The position numbers were made by a program, and so were the translations under genes. From Stenotrophomonas maltophilia (GTDB taxonomy: Bacteria > Pseudomonadota > Gammaproteobacteria > Xanthomonadales > Xanthomonadaceae): 64,000 nt of DNA. Below, in pieces: positions 26,276 to 35,538 of this stretch (position 1 is the first letter of the stretch; each line of letters begins with the position of its first letter). Below the pieces are notes generated by a model. It was not told where the DNA came from. It was given only the letters and a program-made list of their open reading frames with translations, and did no database searches. Location: positions 761,027 through 825,026 of the forward strand of contig FOZF01000002.1 of the NCBI GenBank assembly GCA_900113425.1, read 5' to 3'.

Positions 26276-28066
26276 ATGTCCGCTTACAAGATCACCGAAC
26301 ACAAGTACGACATGGTCGTGGTGGGCGCCGGCGGCGCCGGCCTGCGTGCCACGTTCGGCCTGGCCGCCAAGGGCCTGCAGACCGTGTGCCTGACCAAGGT
26401 ATTCCCGACCCGTTCGCACACCGTCGCCGCCCAGGGCGGTATCTCCGCCGCGCTCGGCAACATGGGTGAGGACGACTGGCGTTACCACTTCTTCGACACC
26501 ATCAAGGGGTCGGACTGGCTGGGCGACCAGGACGCCATCGAGTACATGTGCCGTGAGGCCATTCCGGCCATCATCGAGCTCGAGCACTACGGCGTGCCGT
26601 TCTCGCGTACCGCCGAAGGCAAGATCTACCAGCGCCCGTTCGGTGGCATGACCACCAAGTACGGCGAAGGCCCGGCGGCGCAGCGCACCTGCGCGGCGGC
26701 CGACCGTACCGGCCACGCGATGCTGCATACGCTGTACCAGCAGTCGCTGAAGCACGACGCGCGCTTCATGATCGAGTACTTCGCGCTCGACCTGATCTTC
26801 GACGACGAAGGCGTCTGCCGCGGCGTGCTGGCCCTGGACATGTCCGACGGCACGCTGCACCTGTTCCGCGCCCAAGGCGTGGTGCTGGCCACCGGCGGCT
26901 ACGGCCGTGCCTATTTCAGCGCAACCTCCGCGCATACCTGCACCGGCGACGGTGGCGGCCTGGCCATGCGTGCCGGCATCGCCATGCAGGACATGGAGTT
27001 CGTGCAGTTCCACCCGACCGGCATCTACGGCGCCGGCTGCCTGATCACCGAGGGGGTCCGCGGTGAAGGTGGCATCCTGCGCAACAGCAGCGGCGAGCGT
27101 TTCATGGAGCGCTATGCACCGCATTACAAGGATCTGGCGTCGCGCGACGTGGTCAGCCGTTCGATGACCATCGAGATCCGCGAAGGCCGCGGTGTCGGCG
27201 AGCACAAGGATCACATCCTGCTCGACCTGACCCACCTGGGCCCGGGCGTGATCGACGACAAGCTGCCGGGCATCGCCGAGAGCGCCCGCATCTTCGCCGG
27301 CGTCGACGTGCACAAGCAGCCGATCCCGGTCATCCCGACCGTGCACTACAACATGGGTGGCATCCCGACCAACTACCACGGTGAAGTGGTGCGCAAGGTC
27401 GGCGACAACCCCGATGCCGTGGTGCCGGGCCTGTACGCCATCGGCGAAGCCGCCTGCGTGTCCGTGCACGGTGCCAACCGCCTGGGCTCCAACTCGCTGC
27501 TGGATCTGGTGGTGTTCGGCCGCGCGGTGGCCAACCGCTGTGCCGAGACCATCAAGCCGGGCGCGGCGCACAAGCCGCTGCCGGCCGATGCCTGCGACAA
27601 GGCGCTGGGCCTGCTGGACAAGCTGCGCCACGCCAACGGCGATACCCCGACCTCGGTCATCCGCGACCGCATGCAGCGCACCATGCAGGCCGACGCGGCC
27701 GTCTTCCGCACCAGCCAGACGCTGAAGGAAGGCTGCGAGAAGATGGACAAGATCTTCGATTCGTTCCAGGACGTGAAGGTCTCGGACCGTTCGCTGGTGT
27801 GGAACTCGGACCTGATCGAGACCTACGAGCTGAACAACCTGCTGCTCAACGCGGTGGCGACGATCAACTCGGCCGAACAGCGCAAGGAAAGCCGTGGCGC
27901 GCACGCGCATGAGGACTATCCGGACCGCGACGACGTCAACTGGCAGAAGCACACCCTGGTCAGCGTCGACGAGAAGGGCAAGTGCAGCTTCGACTACCGT
28001 CCGGTGCACATGTACACGTTGACCGATGACGTGTCCGTGGTGCCGCCGAAGCCGCGCGTGTACTGA
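26276..28066 (+). CDS. sdhA: Succinate dehydrogenase flavoprotein subunit
   Basis: 596-residue catalytic subunit that oxidises succinate with covalent FAD. Markers: [12 protein letters not shown] dinucleotide fold, [20 protein letters not shown] with the FAD-linking His, [49 protein letters not shown] and [17 protein letters not shown]. Ends with the usual RPVHMYTL tail. An AGGA element precedes the ATG at 26276. Confidence 0.98.
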   Translation: MSAYKITEHKYDMVVVGAGGAGLRATFGLAAKGLQTVCLTKVFPTRSHTVAAQGGISAALGNMGEDDWRYHFFDTIKGSDWLGDQDAIEYMCREAIPAIIELEHYGVPFSRTAEGKIYQRPFGGMTTKYGEGPAAQRTCAAADRTGHAMLHTLYQQSLKHDARFMIEYFALDLIFDDEGVCRGVLALDMSDGTLHLFRAQGVVLATGGYGRAYFSATSAHTCTGDGGGLAMRAGIAMQDMEFVQFHPTGIYGAGCLITEGVRGEGGILRNSSGERFMERYAPHYKDLASRDVVSRSMTIEIREGRGVGEHKDHILLDLTHLGPGVIDDKLPGIAESARIFAGVDVHKQPIPVIPTVHYNMGGIPTNYHGEVVRKVGDNPDAVVPGLYAIGEAACVSVHGANRLGSNSLLDLVVFGRAVANRCAETIKPGAAHKPLPADACDKALGLLDKLRHANGDTPTSVIRDRMQRTMQADAAVFRTSQTLKEGCEKMDKIFDSFQDVKVSDRSLVWNSDLIETYELNNLLLNAVATINSAEQRKESRGAHAHEDYPDRDDVNWQKHTLVSVDEKGKCSFDYRPVHMYTLTDDVSVVPPKPRVY

Positions 28067-28133
28067 TCCGACCCCGCCTACCATGCAATCCGCGCCTTGA
28101 GGGCGCGGGCCGCCTGAGCCAACGAGAGCAGCC

Positions 28134-28919
28134 ATGGCCGAGTTTTCACTCCCCAAGAATTCCAAGATCACGAAGGGCCAGCACTTCCCCGTCAAGAATG
28201 GCGGCAAGAATGTGCGTACCTTCAAGATCTACCGCTGGAGTCCGGACGACGACAGCAATCCGCGCACCGATACCTATGAGGTCGATCTGGACGCCTGCGG
28301 TCCGATGGTCCTGGACGCGCTGATCAAGATCAAGAACGAGATCGATCCGACCCTGACCTTCCGTCGCTCCTGCCGCGAAGGCATCTGCGGTTCGTGCGCG
28401 ATGAACATCGACGGCACCAACACGCTGGCCTGCACCCGGGCCATCGCGGACTGCGGCAAGAAGGAAGTGCCGATCTACCCGCTGCCGCACATGAACGTGG
28501 TCAAGGATCTGGTTCCGGACCTGACCCACTTCTACGCGCAGTACGCCTCGATCAAGCCGTGGATCCGCACGCAGACCCCGGCGCCGCCGGATCGCGAGCG
28601 CCTGCAGTCGCCGGAAGACCGCAAGAAGCTCGATGGCCTGTATGAGTGCATCCTGTGCGCCTGCTGCTCGACCAGCTGCCCGAGCTACTGGTGGAACGGC
28701 GAGCGTTACCTGGGTCCGGCGATCCTGCTGCAGGCCTACCGCTGGATCATCGACTCGCGCGATGAGGACACCGGTGCGCGCCTGGACGATCTGGAAGATC
28801 CGTTCAAGCTGTACCGCTGCCACACCATCATGAACTGCGCCCGCACCTGCCCGAAGGGCCTGAACCCGGCGCTGGCGATTGCCGAGATCAAGAAGCTCAT
28901 GATGGAGCGTCGCGCCTGA
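28134..28919 (+). CDS. sdhB: Succinate dehydrogenase iron-sulfur subunit
   Basis: 261 residues. The plant-type [2Fe-2S] cysteines lie in [18 protein letters not shown] and TLACT. The C-terminal [4Fe-4S] and [3Fe-4S] ligands are in [33 protein letters not shown]. It transfers electrons from SdhA to quinone. The N-terminus is about 20 residues longer than E. coli SdhB. 67 bp after sdhA and 90 bp before sdhE. Confidence 0.98.
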   Translation: MAEFSLPKNSKITKGQHFPVKNGGKNVRTFKIYRWSPDDDSNPRTDTYEVDLDACGPMVLDALIKIKNEIDPTLTFRRSCREGICGSCAMNIDGTNTLACTRAIADCGKKEVPIYPLPHMNVVKDLVPDLTHFYAQYASIKPWIRTQTPAPPDRERLQSPEDRKKLDGLYECILCACCSTSCPSYWWNGERYLGPAILLQAYRWIIDSRDEDTGARLDDLEDPFKLYRCHTIMNCARTCPKGLNPALAIAEIKKLMMERRA

Positions 28920-29009
28920 TCCATCCCGCATGCGGCCGCATCGACGGCGGCCGCACGCACCCCAGCCGAGCCACGCCATGCGTGGCTTCGCTGTATCTGG
29001 AGGCCTGCA

Positions 29010-29258
29010 ATGGATGAAGAGACCCTGCTGAAGAAGCTGCGCTGGCGCTGCCGGCGTGGCATGCGCGAGCTGGACCAGCTGCTCGAGCGTTACCTCGACC
29101 GCGAATGGAGCACTGCGCCGACCGAAGAGCGCGAGGTTTTCCTGTTCCTGCTCGACTGTGAGGACGATAAATTGTGGCGCTGGTTCATGGGCTACGAGGT
29201 CTGCCCGCATGCGCACGCCATCCCGCTCATGGACAGGATCCGCGCCCTCAAGCCTTGA
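29010..29258 (+). CDS. sdhE: SdhE (YgfY) FAD assembly factor
   Basis: 82-residue helical protein with the RGMxExD motif as [16 protein letters not shown]. SdhE promotes covalent flavinylation of SdhA and is the bacterial counterpart of SDHAF2. Here it is inside the sdh operon. A GGAGG element lies about 8 bases before the ATG. The ygfX gene begins inside its 3' end. Confidence 0.96.
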   Translation: MDEETLLKKLRWRCRRGMRELDQLLERYLDREWSTAPTEEREVFLFLLDCEDDKLWRWFMGYEVCPHAHAIPLMDRIRALKP

Positions 29259-29658
29259 GTGGCGCCCTTCACGGCTGCAGGCGGGTGCCCAGCTGGCGGT
29301 ACTGATCGCCGCCCCCTGGCTGCTGCGCGCTTCGGATCTGCCCCGAGACGCCCTGGTTCCCGCCGTACTGCTGGTCTGGGCGCTGGGCTTGGCCGAGCTC
29401 TTCTGGCGCCTGCGCCGGCCGAAGGTGAAGGTGTGCCTGCCGGCGTTGCCCGCTCCGCTGCAGGTGGCGGGGCAGGCGCTGGACGCTCCGCAGCTGGTGA
29501 TCCGCGGCCCGTGGCTGCTGCTGCACGGGCGCCAGGGACGGCGGCAGCGACGCCTGCTGTTCTGGCCGGATGTGCTCGATGCCCGGCAGCGACGTGAACT
29601 GCGACTGGCCGTAGCCGCACGCGCCGTTTCCCGTCGAGCCCGGTCGATGGCACCATAG
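29209..29658 (+). CDS. ygfX: YgfX-like membrane protein (CptA homologue)
   Basis: About 149 residues. Two predicted membrane helices ([14 protein letters not shown] and [18 protein letters not shown]) precede a soluble tail ending [20 protein letters not shown], the pattern of YgfX. In E. coli ygfX overlaps sdhE (ygfY) and the pair has been described as CptAB. The ATG at 29209 lies 50 bases inside sdhE in another frame; no other good start is seen before the first helix. Low sequence conservation makes the start uncertain. Confidence 0.7.
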   Translation: MRTPSRSWTGSAPSSLEWRPSRLQAGAQLAVLIAAPWLLRASDLPRDALVPAVLLVWALGLAELFWRLRRPKVKVCLPALPAPLQVAGQALDAPQLVIRGPWLLLHGRQGRRQRRLLFWPDVLDARQRRELRLAVAARAVSRRARSMAP

Positions 29659-29681
29659 GCTGAATCGTCCGGCGTGCCTGC

Positions 29682-30923
29682 ATGTTCAAACCCATTCCCG
29701 TGGCCATCGGCCTGCGCTACCTGCGCGCCAAGCGCCGCAACGGCTTCATCTCCTTCATTTCGATGGCATCGATCCTGGGCATCGCGCTCGGCGTTACGGT
29801 GCTGATCACCACCCTGGCGGTGATGAGCGGCTTCCAGAAGGAAATCCGCAGCCGCCTGCTGCAGATGACGGCGCATACCACCATCAGCCGCGACGGCGAG
29901 CCCATGCCGGACTGGATGCGCGTGGTGGACGTGGCCAACAAGGACCCGCGCGTGGCGGGCGCCGCACCCTATATCGAGATCCAGTCGATGATCAGCGGCC
30001 CGCGCGTGCAGGGGGCGATCATCCAGGGCATCGATCCGGCGCTGGAGCCGAAGGTGTCGGTGATCGACCAGAAGGTGGTCAAGGGCAGCTACGACAGCCT
30101 GAAGCCCGGCAGCTTCAATCTGCTGCTGGGCAAGGAACTGGCGATCTGGCTGGGCGTCGATGTCGGCGACCAGGTGCTGGTGACCTTCGCCGAAGTGCAG
30201 GGCACACCTGCAGGCGCCGTTCCGCGGATGAAGCGCTTCACCGTCAGTGGCATCTTCGAGGCCGGCTACAACGAGGTCGACCGCGGCGTCGGCTTCGCCA
30301 ACATGAAGGATCTCGAGCGCGTACTGCGCGCCGATGGCGCGACCGGCGTGCGCCTGAAACTGCATGACATGGACCGCTCGCTGGAAGTCGGCGTGGACCT
30401 CGCGCAGAACCTCGGCGGCGCCTATCGCGTAAGTGACTGGACCCAGCAGAACGCCAATCTGTACCACTCGCTGCGCATGGAGAAGGTGGTGATGGGCATC
30501 CTGCTGTCGCTGATCATCGCCATGGGCGCGTTCAATCTGGTGTCCTCGCAGGTGATGCTGGTCACCGACAAGCAGGCTGACATCGCCATTCTGCGCACGC
30601 TCGGCCTGACCCCGGCCGGGGTGATGCAGGTGTTCATGGTGCAGGGTTCGTTGATCGGCATCTTCGGCACGCTGGCCGGACTGATCGGCGGCATCACCCT
30701 GACCTTCAACCTGGAACGCATCCTCGGCGCCATCGAGCGCGTGTTCAACGTCAAGCTGCTGCCGGAGGACGTGTACTACATCACCGGCCTGCCGACGGAC
30801 ATGCAGACCGGCGACGTGGTGGTGATCACCGTGGTCGCACTGCTGATGAGCTTCCTGGCCACCCTGTATCCCGCCTGGCGGGCGGCACGCACCCAGCCGG
30901 CGGAGGCCCTGCGCTATGAATGA
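29682..30923 (+). CDS. lolC: Lipoprotein-releasing ABC transporter permease LolC/LolE
   Basis: 413 residues. N-terminal helix after the Lol signature [24 protein letters not shown], a periplasmic domain of about 210 residues, then three C-terminal helices with [24 protein letters not shown]. It forms the inner-membrane complex that releases outer-membrane lipoproteins to LolA. Only one LolC/E gene is here, next to lolD, as in species using a single LolF-type permease homodimer, though another copy elsewhere cannot be excluded. Overlaps lolD by 8 bases. Confidence 0.93.
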   Translation: MFKPIPVAIGLRYLRAKRRNGFISFISMASILGIALGVTVLITTLAVMSGFQKEIRSRLLQMTAHTTISRDGEPMPDWMRVVDVANKDPRVAGAAPYIEIQSMISGPRVQGAIIQGIDPALEPKVSVIDQKVVKGSYDSLKPGSFNLLLGKELAIWLGVDVGDQVLVTFAEVQGTPAGAVPRMKRFTVSGIFEAGYNEVDRGVGFANMKDLERVLRADGATGVRLKLHDMDRSLEVGVDLAQNLGGAYRVSDWTQQNANLYHSLRMEKVVMGILLSLIIAMGAFNLVSSQVMLVTDKQADIAILRTLGLTPAGVMQVFMVQGSLIGIFGTLAGLIGGITLTFNLERILGAIERVFNVKLLPEDVYYITGLPTDMQTGDVVVITVVALLMSFLATLYPAWRAARTQPAEALRYE

Positions 30924-31734
30924 AGCCTTTGACCGCGGCCAGGAAGTGATCCGCGCCGAGCACCTCGGCAAGATCTATGCCGAAGGGCGCATGCAGACCC
31001 CGGTGTTCGACGGCCTGAACCTGACCGTCACCGCGGGTGAAACCGTGGCCATCATCGGCGCGTCCGGTGCAGGCAAGAGCACGCTGCTGCACCTGCTGGG
31101 GGGACTGGACGTACCCAGTGCCGGCGAGGTGTACGTGGCCGGCCAACGCATGTCCGCGCTGTCGGATACCGCACGTGGCCTGCTGCGCAACCAGGCGCTG
31201 GGCTTCGTCTACCAGTTCCATCACCTGCTGCCGGAATTCACCGCGCTGGAAAACGTGATGATGCCGCTGCTGCTGTCCCGCTCGCATTCGCCGATGTCAC
31301 AGCGGGCGATGTTCGCCGGCCTGGGCGTGGTGGGGACGGCGCTGGCCAGCATCGTCAACGGCGCCACCGCCTTCGTCCGTGGTCGTCCTGAGGTCGAGGA
31401 GGCGGCCGCGCGCGCGACCCTGCTGCTGGAGTCGGTCGGGCTGGGCCATCGTCTGGACCACAAACCGGGCGAACTTTCCGGTGGCGAGCGCCAGCGTGCG
31501 GCGGTGGCGCGCGCGCTGGTGAACCATCCGGCCTGCGTGCTGGGCGACGAGCCGACCGGCAACCTGGACGATCGCACGGCCGGCACCGTGTTCGACCTGA
31601 TGCTCGAACTCAATCGTGCCCGCCATACCAGCCTGGTGCTGGTCACCCACGACCGCGGCCTGGCGCGGCGCCTGGACCGGGTGCTGGAACTGCGCGAAGG
31701 GCGCCTGCACGAGCTGGCCCACGCCGACGTCTGA
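30916..31734 (+). CDS. lolD: Lipoprotein-releasing ABC ATPase LolD with internal insertion
   Basis: 272 residues, about 35-40 longer than usual LolD. Walker [10 protein letters not shown] (48-56), Q-loop [22 protein letters not shown], signature [15 protein letters not shown], Walker [14 protein letters not shown] and H-loop VTHDRG are all intact. Between the Q-loop helix and the helix before the signature there is an extra stretch (about residues 122-160). It contains a hydrophobic run [16 protein letters not shown]. All catalytic motifs remain, so the enzyme is probably active. Confidence 0.93.
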   Translation: MNEAFDRGQEVIRAEHLGKIYAEGRMQTPVFDGLNLTVTAGETVAIIGASGAGKSTLLHLLGGLDVPSAGEVYVAGQRMSALSDTARGLLRNQALGFVYQFHHLLPEFTALENVMMPLLLSRSHSPMSQRAMFAGLGVVGTALASIVNGATAFVRGRPEVEEAAARATLLLESVGLGHRLDHKPGELSGGERQRAAVARALVNHPACVLGDEPTGNLDDRTAGTVFDLMLELNRARHTSLVLVTHDRGLARRLDRVLELREGRLHELAHADV

Positions 31735-31841
31735 GCGGCCGGCAACATGCACCTCCCGGCGCCTGAACGGTGGCGCCGGGACTCTCGCCGCCCACACCCG
31801 GGCAGGCGCATGATGGCCGCCGGTTCCCCGTGGAGATCGAC

Positions 31842-32291
31842 ATGAAGACCCCGCTTGTGATCGCAGGGCTCTGCCTTGCCCTGGCCGCGTGTGCGACCAC
31901 CGGCCGCCTGAGCAGTGCCGAGCGGCTGGACCTGTACCGGGCGCACGCCGGCGCACCGCAGAACGACATGCAGTTCTTCGGCAGCCTCAACGGCTGGACC
32001 GAACTGGGCGACAGTGCACTGGCAGTATGGACCCGGCCCAGCGAGGCCTATCTGCTGGAATTGAACGGCCCCTGCCAGGATCTGTCGTTTGCGACCGCCA
32101 TCGGCCTGACCAGCCGCATGAACCGCGTGTCGGCCCGCTTCGACAAGGTGCTGGTCCGTGACCCGACCGGAGGCCCACGCCTGCCGTGCTTCATCAGCAG
32201 CATCCGCAAGCTTGACGTGAAGGCGCTGCGTGCTTCGGAACAGGAGCTGCGGCAGGCGCAGGTGCAGGAGCGCGAGGAGCCGGCGAACTAG
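31842..32291 (+). CDS. Small lipoprotein, DUF6491-like
   Basis: 149 residues. Signal MKTPLVIAGLCLALAAC ends in a clear lipobox (LAAC), so the mature protein is lipid-anchored. The rest resembles the Xanthomonadaceae/Caulobacterales family DUF6491: a segment with a tryptophan-containing start (FFGSLNGWTELGDSALAVWT) and two cysteines (NGPCQDL and RLPCFISSI) that may form a disulfide. Function unknown. The upstream frame from 31770 is not used; the ATG at 31842 gives the signal peptide. It stands between lolD and the convergent yggX. Confidence 0.8.
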   Translation: MKTPLVIAGLCLALAACATTGRLSSAERLDLYRAHAGAPQNDMQFFGSLNGWTELGDSALAVWTRPSEAYLLELNGPCQDLSFATAIGLTSRMNRVSARFDKVLVRDPTGGPRLPCFISSIRKLDVKALRASEQELRQAQVQEREEPAN

Positions 32292-32295
32292 GCCG

Positions 32296-32350
32296 GCAGC
32301 GCCGGGCCACGGCGGCAGATGCAGGGACGCCGGGCACGACCCGGCGCCAT
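32296..32350. repeat. Degenerate SMAG-like hairpins between converging genes
   Basis: An inverted SMAG-type unit (GCCGGGCACGACCCGGCGCC, 32329-32348) preceded by a decayed copy. Likely bidirectional transcript end between the lipoprotein gene and yggX. Confidence 0.5.
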
Positions 32351-32357
32351 CCCCGGA

Positions 32358-32627
32358 TCAGGCTTCCGGGACGAAGCCTGCGGGCTTCTCCGCGTCTTTC
32401 TCGAACAGGAACTTGACCAGTTCCCCCTCCAGGAACGCGCGGTGCTTCGGATCGCGGGGTGACAGGCGGTTCTCGTTGATCAGCATGGTCTGGTGCGCCA
32501 GCCATGCCGCCCAGGCCTGCTTGCCGATGTGGTTGAAGATGCGCTGGCCCAGTTCACCTGGATAGGGCACGAAGTCCAGGCCCTCGGCATCGCGTTGTTC
32601 GTACTGGCAGAAGACGGTTCGGGGCAT
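32358..32627 (-). CDS. yggX: YggX Fe(II)-trafficking / oxidative damage protection protein
   Basis: 89 residues beginning [18 protein letters not shown], with the conserved cysteine at position 6, [21 protein letters not shown] and [12 protein letters not shown], all YggX hallmarks. It protects Fe-S clusters and lowers Fenton damage. It follows mutY closely, the same pairing as in E. coli. Two starts compete: GTG at 32636 overlapping the mutY stop, or ATG at 32627, which gives the usual family N-terminus. Confidence 0.95.
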   Translation of the reverse strand: MPRTVFCQYEQRDAEGLDFVPYPGELGQRIFNHIGKQAWAAWLAHQTMLINENRLSPRDPKHRAFLEGELVKFLFEKDAEKPAGFVPEA

Positions 32628-32632
32628 GGCGC

Positions 32633-33745
32633 TCACTCGTGGTTGCGGAATTTCTTGGATCTGCGTCGTGGCGGCTTGATCGCGGTGCCATCGAGCAGCT
32701 TGCGGATGGGGGCCGGCAGGCCCAGCGCCGGCAGTTCGTCGGCGGCGACCCAGCGCAGCGAGGATTCTTCCACGCGCAGGCCGCGTACCTGTCGCGACAG
32801 GATCTGCAGGTGCAGCCTGTAGTGGCTGAAGGTGTGCTGCAGCACCGGCAGCTCGTCGGCATCTTCCAGCGAGCCGTCCACGTGTGCATCGAACCAGTCC
32901 TGCAGCGCTTCACCCGCGTCGGCCTGCGGCAGGGTCCACAGTTGCGCCCAGATGCCGGTCTCCGGTCGCTTCTGCAGCAGCACGCGCTGCTGGGCATCGC
33001 GCAGCAGCAGGGCCACGGCCTCGCGTTCGGGCAGGGTCCTGCCGGGCTTCGGCGTGGGCAGCTCGGCGGTCCGGCCTTCGCGGCGCGCCATGCAGTCCTG
33101 CTGCTGTGGGCAGATCACGCAGGCGGGCCTGGCGCGGCTGCACACGGTGGCACCGAGGTCCATCTGTGCCTGCGTGTAGTCGGCCATCCGGCCGTCCGGC
33201 ACCTGGGCCGCATGCGCTTCGGCGATGGCCCACAACTGCTTTTCGACGGCCGGCAGGCCAGGGAAGCCTTCGATGCCGTGATAGCGGCTGAGCACGCGCT
33301 TGACGTTGCCGTCGAGGATCGGGAACCGGTCGTTCCAGGCCTGGCTGAGGATCGCGCCTGCGGTACTGCGGCCGATGCCAGGCAGCGCATGCAGCGCGTC
33401 GAAATCACGCGGCAGTTCGCCGTCATGCAGTTCCACGCAGCGCTGGGCCGCCGCATGCAGGTTGCGCGCACGGGCGTAGTAACCCAGCCCGGCCCACTGC
33501 GCCATCACCGCATCGTTGCTGGCCGCGGCCAGCGCGGGCAGGGTCGGGAAATGCTGCAGGAACCGCTGGAAGTACGGGATGACCGTGGCCACCTGGGTCT
33601 GCTGCAGCATGATCTCCGACAGCCAGACCCGATAGGGGCTGCGCGGATGCTGCCAGGGCAGGTCGTGGCGGCCGTGGTCGTCGAACCAGTGCAGCAGGCG
33701 GGCGACGAACGGGTCGCCCGCGGGCACGACGGTGGCCTCAGGCAC
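32633..33745 (-). CDS. mutY: A/G-specific adenine glycosylase
   Basis: Removes adenine mispaired with 8-oxoguanine. About 370 residues. Catalytic Glu in [12 protein letters not shown], helix-hairpin-helix [14 protein letters not shown], catalytic Asp in [12 protein letters not shown], and the [4Fe-4S] loop [19 protein letters not shown]-terminal NUDIX-like 8-oxoG recognition domain follows, and the end is basic (PPRRRSKKF). The GTG at 33745 overlaps the ftsY stop; a TTG at 33751 is an alternative. The longer frame to 33820 is antisense-free read-through of ftsY. Confidence 0.95.
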   Translation of the reverse strand: MPEATVVPAGDPFVARLLHWFDDHGRHDLPWQHPRSPYRVWLSEIMLQQTQVATVIPYFQRFLQHFPTLPALAAASNDAVMAQWAGLGYYARARNLHAAAQRCVELHDGELPRDFDALHALPGIGRSTAGAILSQAWNDRFPILDGNVKRVLSRYHGIEGFPGLPAVEKQLWAIAEAHAAQVPDGRMADYTQAQMDLGATVCSRARPACVICPQQQDCMARREGRTAELPTPKPGRTLPEREAVALLLRDAQQRVLLQKRPETGIWAQLWTLPQADAGEALQDWFDAHVDGSLEDADELPVLQHTFSHYRLHLQILSRQVRGLRVEESSLRWVAADELPALGLPAPIRKLLDGTAIKPPRRRSKKFRNHE

Positions 33746-35039
33746 TGCCAAGCGCTTCGGGCAGCAGCGCGTCGACGAAGGCTTCCGGGTCGAATTCACG
33801 CAGATCTTCCGGGCGTTCACCGATGCCGGCGAAACGGATCGGAATGCCGAACTCGCGGGCCAGTGCGAACACCACGCCGCCCTTTGCGGTGCCGTCCAGC
33901 TTGGTCACCACCAGGCCGGTCACGTTCACCGCGGCGTTGAACTGGCGCAGCTGCGACAGCGCGTTCTGGCCGGTGGTGCCGTCGATCACCATCAGCACCT
34001 CGTGCGGCGCAGCGGGATCGATCTTGCCGAGCACGCGACGGATCTTGCCCAGCTCGTTCATCAGGCCGGACTGGGTATGCAGGCGGCCGGCGGTATCGGC
34101 AATCAGCACCGACGTGCCGCGCGCCTTGCCGGCCTGCAGCGCGTCGTAGGCCACCGAGGCGGCGTCGGCGTTCTGGCCCTGGGCCACCACGGCCACGCCG
34201 TTGCGCTCGCCCCAGGCCTGCAGCTGGGCCACGGCAGCGGCACGGAAGGTATCGCCGGCGGCCAGCATCAGGCTGTGACCGTCGTCCTTGAAGCGCTTGG
34301 CCAGCTTGCCGATGGTGGTGGTCTTGCCGACCCCGTTGACGCCAACGGTCAGCACCACGAAGGGCCTGGCGTTGCGATCGATCACCAGTGGCCTGGCGAC
34401 CGGCTGCAGGATCGCGATCAGTTCGGCACGCAATGCGCCCAGCAGTGCGTTGGCATCGGTGAACTCACGTGCCTTCATGCGCCTGCGCAGGCCTTCCACC
34501 AGCTCGGTGGTGGCACCGACGCCGACATCGGCGGTGATCAGCGCGGTTTCCAGTTCGTCCAGCAGGTCATCGTCGAGCTTGGGATTGCGCGAGAACAGGC
34601 CGCCAAAGCTGCGCGCGATGACGCTGTTGCGCAGGCGTTCGCGCCAGCCGGACTTGCCGGCCGGTGCCGGTGCGGCATCCACCAGCACCGGTAGGTCGGC
34701 GGCCGGTGCGGAGGGCTGCTGTGCGGGAATCACCGGAGCCAGCGGGGCGAGCACGGCGGCGGCGGCACGTGCCTCGGCCTCGAAGTCTTCCGGTGCCAGG
34801 ACGCGTTCGGCCGCTGCCGGCTCCGGCGGGGACGCCGGGGCAGCGGCGGGCGCTGCCGGGGCGGGCACCGCCTCAGCCGGAGCTACCGCTGGCGGGGCGT
34901 CGGCTACAACCGTGGTGTCCTCGACGGGCGCGGCCGACGGGAATGCCGCCGCCAGCTCTTCAGCCGAGTAGTGCTGGGTCTTGGGCGCGTCCGGTGTGGC
35001 GGCGTCCTGGGGCTTCTTGCGGCGGAAAAAACTGAGCAT
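33738..35039 (-). CDS. ftsY: Signal recognition particle receptor FtsY
   Basis: 433 residues. The N-terminus MLSFFRRKK starts an acidic, alanine/proline-rich A domain (to about residue 130), followed by the NG domain. The GTPase motifs are GVNGVGKTTTIGKLA (G1), GDTFRAAAVAQL, DTAGRLHTQSGLMNEL (G3) and TKLDGTAKGG (G4). It receives ribosome-nascent-chain-SRP complexes at the inner membrane. The ATG at 35039 is chosen over an in-frame TTG 6 bases upstream. Confidence 0.97.
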   Translation of the reverse strand: MLSFFRRKKPQDAATPDAPKTQHYSAEELAAAFPSAAPVEDTTVVADAPPAVAPAEAVPAPAAPAAAPASPPEPAAAERVLAPEDFEAEARAAAAVLAPLAPVIPAQQPSAPAADLPVLVDAAPAPAGKSGWRERLRNSVIARSFGGLFSRNPKLDDDLLDELETALITADVGVGATTELVEGLRRRMKAREFTDANALLGALRAELIAILQPVARPLVIDRNARPFVVLTVGVNGVGKTTTIGKLAKRFKDDGHSLMLAAGDTFRAAAVAQLQAWGERNGVAVVAQGQNADAASVAYDALQAGKARGTSVLIADTAGRLHTQSGLMNELGKIRRVLGKIDPAAPHEVLMVIDGTTGQNALSQLRQFNAAVNVTGLVVTKLDGTAKGGVVFALAREFGIPIRFAGIGERPEDLREFDPEAFVDALLPEALGSA

Positions 35040-35168
35040 TGGCAAAAGGCGCTGAAATCAGAGGGATATGCTACCACCCAGGCCCGTCTGCCCGATGTGG
35101 ACTCAAGGTCGCGGCCGGCCAGCCGCTAATGGCTTCGGAGGGCTGCACCGGGCGGCCCGGAGACCGCC

Positions 35169-35468
35169 ATGGACAACGTGATGGCAACGGCCTGGGGCGG
35201 CATGCGGGCAGCAGGACAAGGCGTGCAGGTGGCCGCGCACAACGTGGCCAACCTGGCGACAGCCGACGCGACGCGCCTGCAGTTGCAGCGCGCGGCGGTG
35301 GAGCAGGGTGGAGTGCAGACCCGGGTGACAGCTGCCGGCGCCGATCCCGCCGCGCCGCTGGCGGATCTGCTGGCGGCAAACGCGGAGGTGGTGGCCTTCG
35401 CCGCCAATGCCTCGCTGGTTCGCCGCCAGGACCAGATGCTGGGGTCGCTGCTGGATCGCCGGGCCTGA
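35169..35468 (+). CDS. Mini flagellar-rod/hook-like protein (D0 termini only)
   Basis: 99 residues. The N-terminus (ATAWGGMRAAGQGVQVAAHNVANLAT) resembles the Flg_bb_rod motif (Asn-x-x-Asn style helix of FlgB/FlgC/FlgG). The C-terminus (DLLAANAEVVAFAANASLVRRQDQMLGSLL) resembles the Flg_bbr_C helix. There is only a short linker of about 25 residues between them, so a real FlgC (about 135 residues) or FlgG would be larger. No flagellar genes are nearby; its neighbours are ftsY and htpG. Function unknown. Confidence 0.75.
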   Translation: MDNVMATAWGGMRAAGQGVQVAAHNVANLATADATRLQLQRAAVEQGGVQTRVTAAGADPAAPLADLLAANAEVVAFAANASLVRRQDQMLGSLLDRRA

Positions 35469-35503
35469 GCAGCCCGGCCTGGCAGATGCCAGCCACCGCC
35501 CGG

Positions 35504-35525
35504 CAGCGCCGGGCCATGCCCGGCG
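35504..35525. repeat. SMAG-like hairpin between converging genes
   Basis: CAGCGCCGGGCCATGCCCGG, between the stop codons of the rod-like gene and htpG; same core as the panC-panD dimer, GTAG head lost. Confidence 0.65.
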
Positions 35526-35538
35526 ACCACCCTGCGTG

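Noticed and set aside
26255-28225. 656-codon minus-strand frame opposite sdhA
   Set aside because: Antisense to a certain flavoprotein gene; composition is that of a shadow frame.
29259-29597. Frame starting GTGGCGCCC just after sdhE
   Set aside because: Shadow frame of ygfX; lacks the two membrane helices and the YgfX tail.
28146-30971. 941-codon minus-strand frame opposite sdhB-lolC
   Set aside because: Spans four real plus-strand genes; no motif, no ribosome site, shadow composition.
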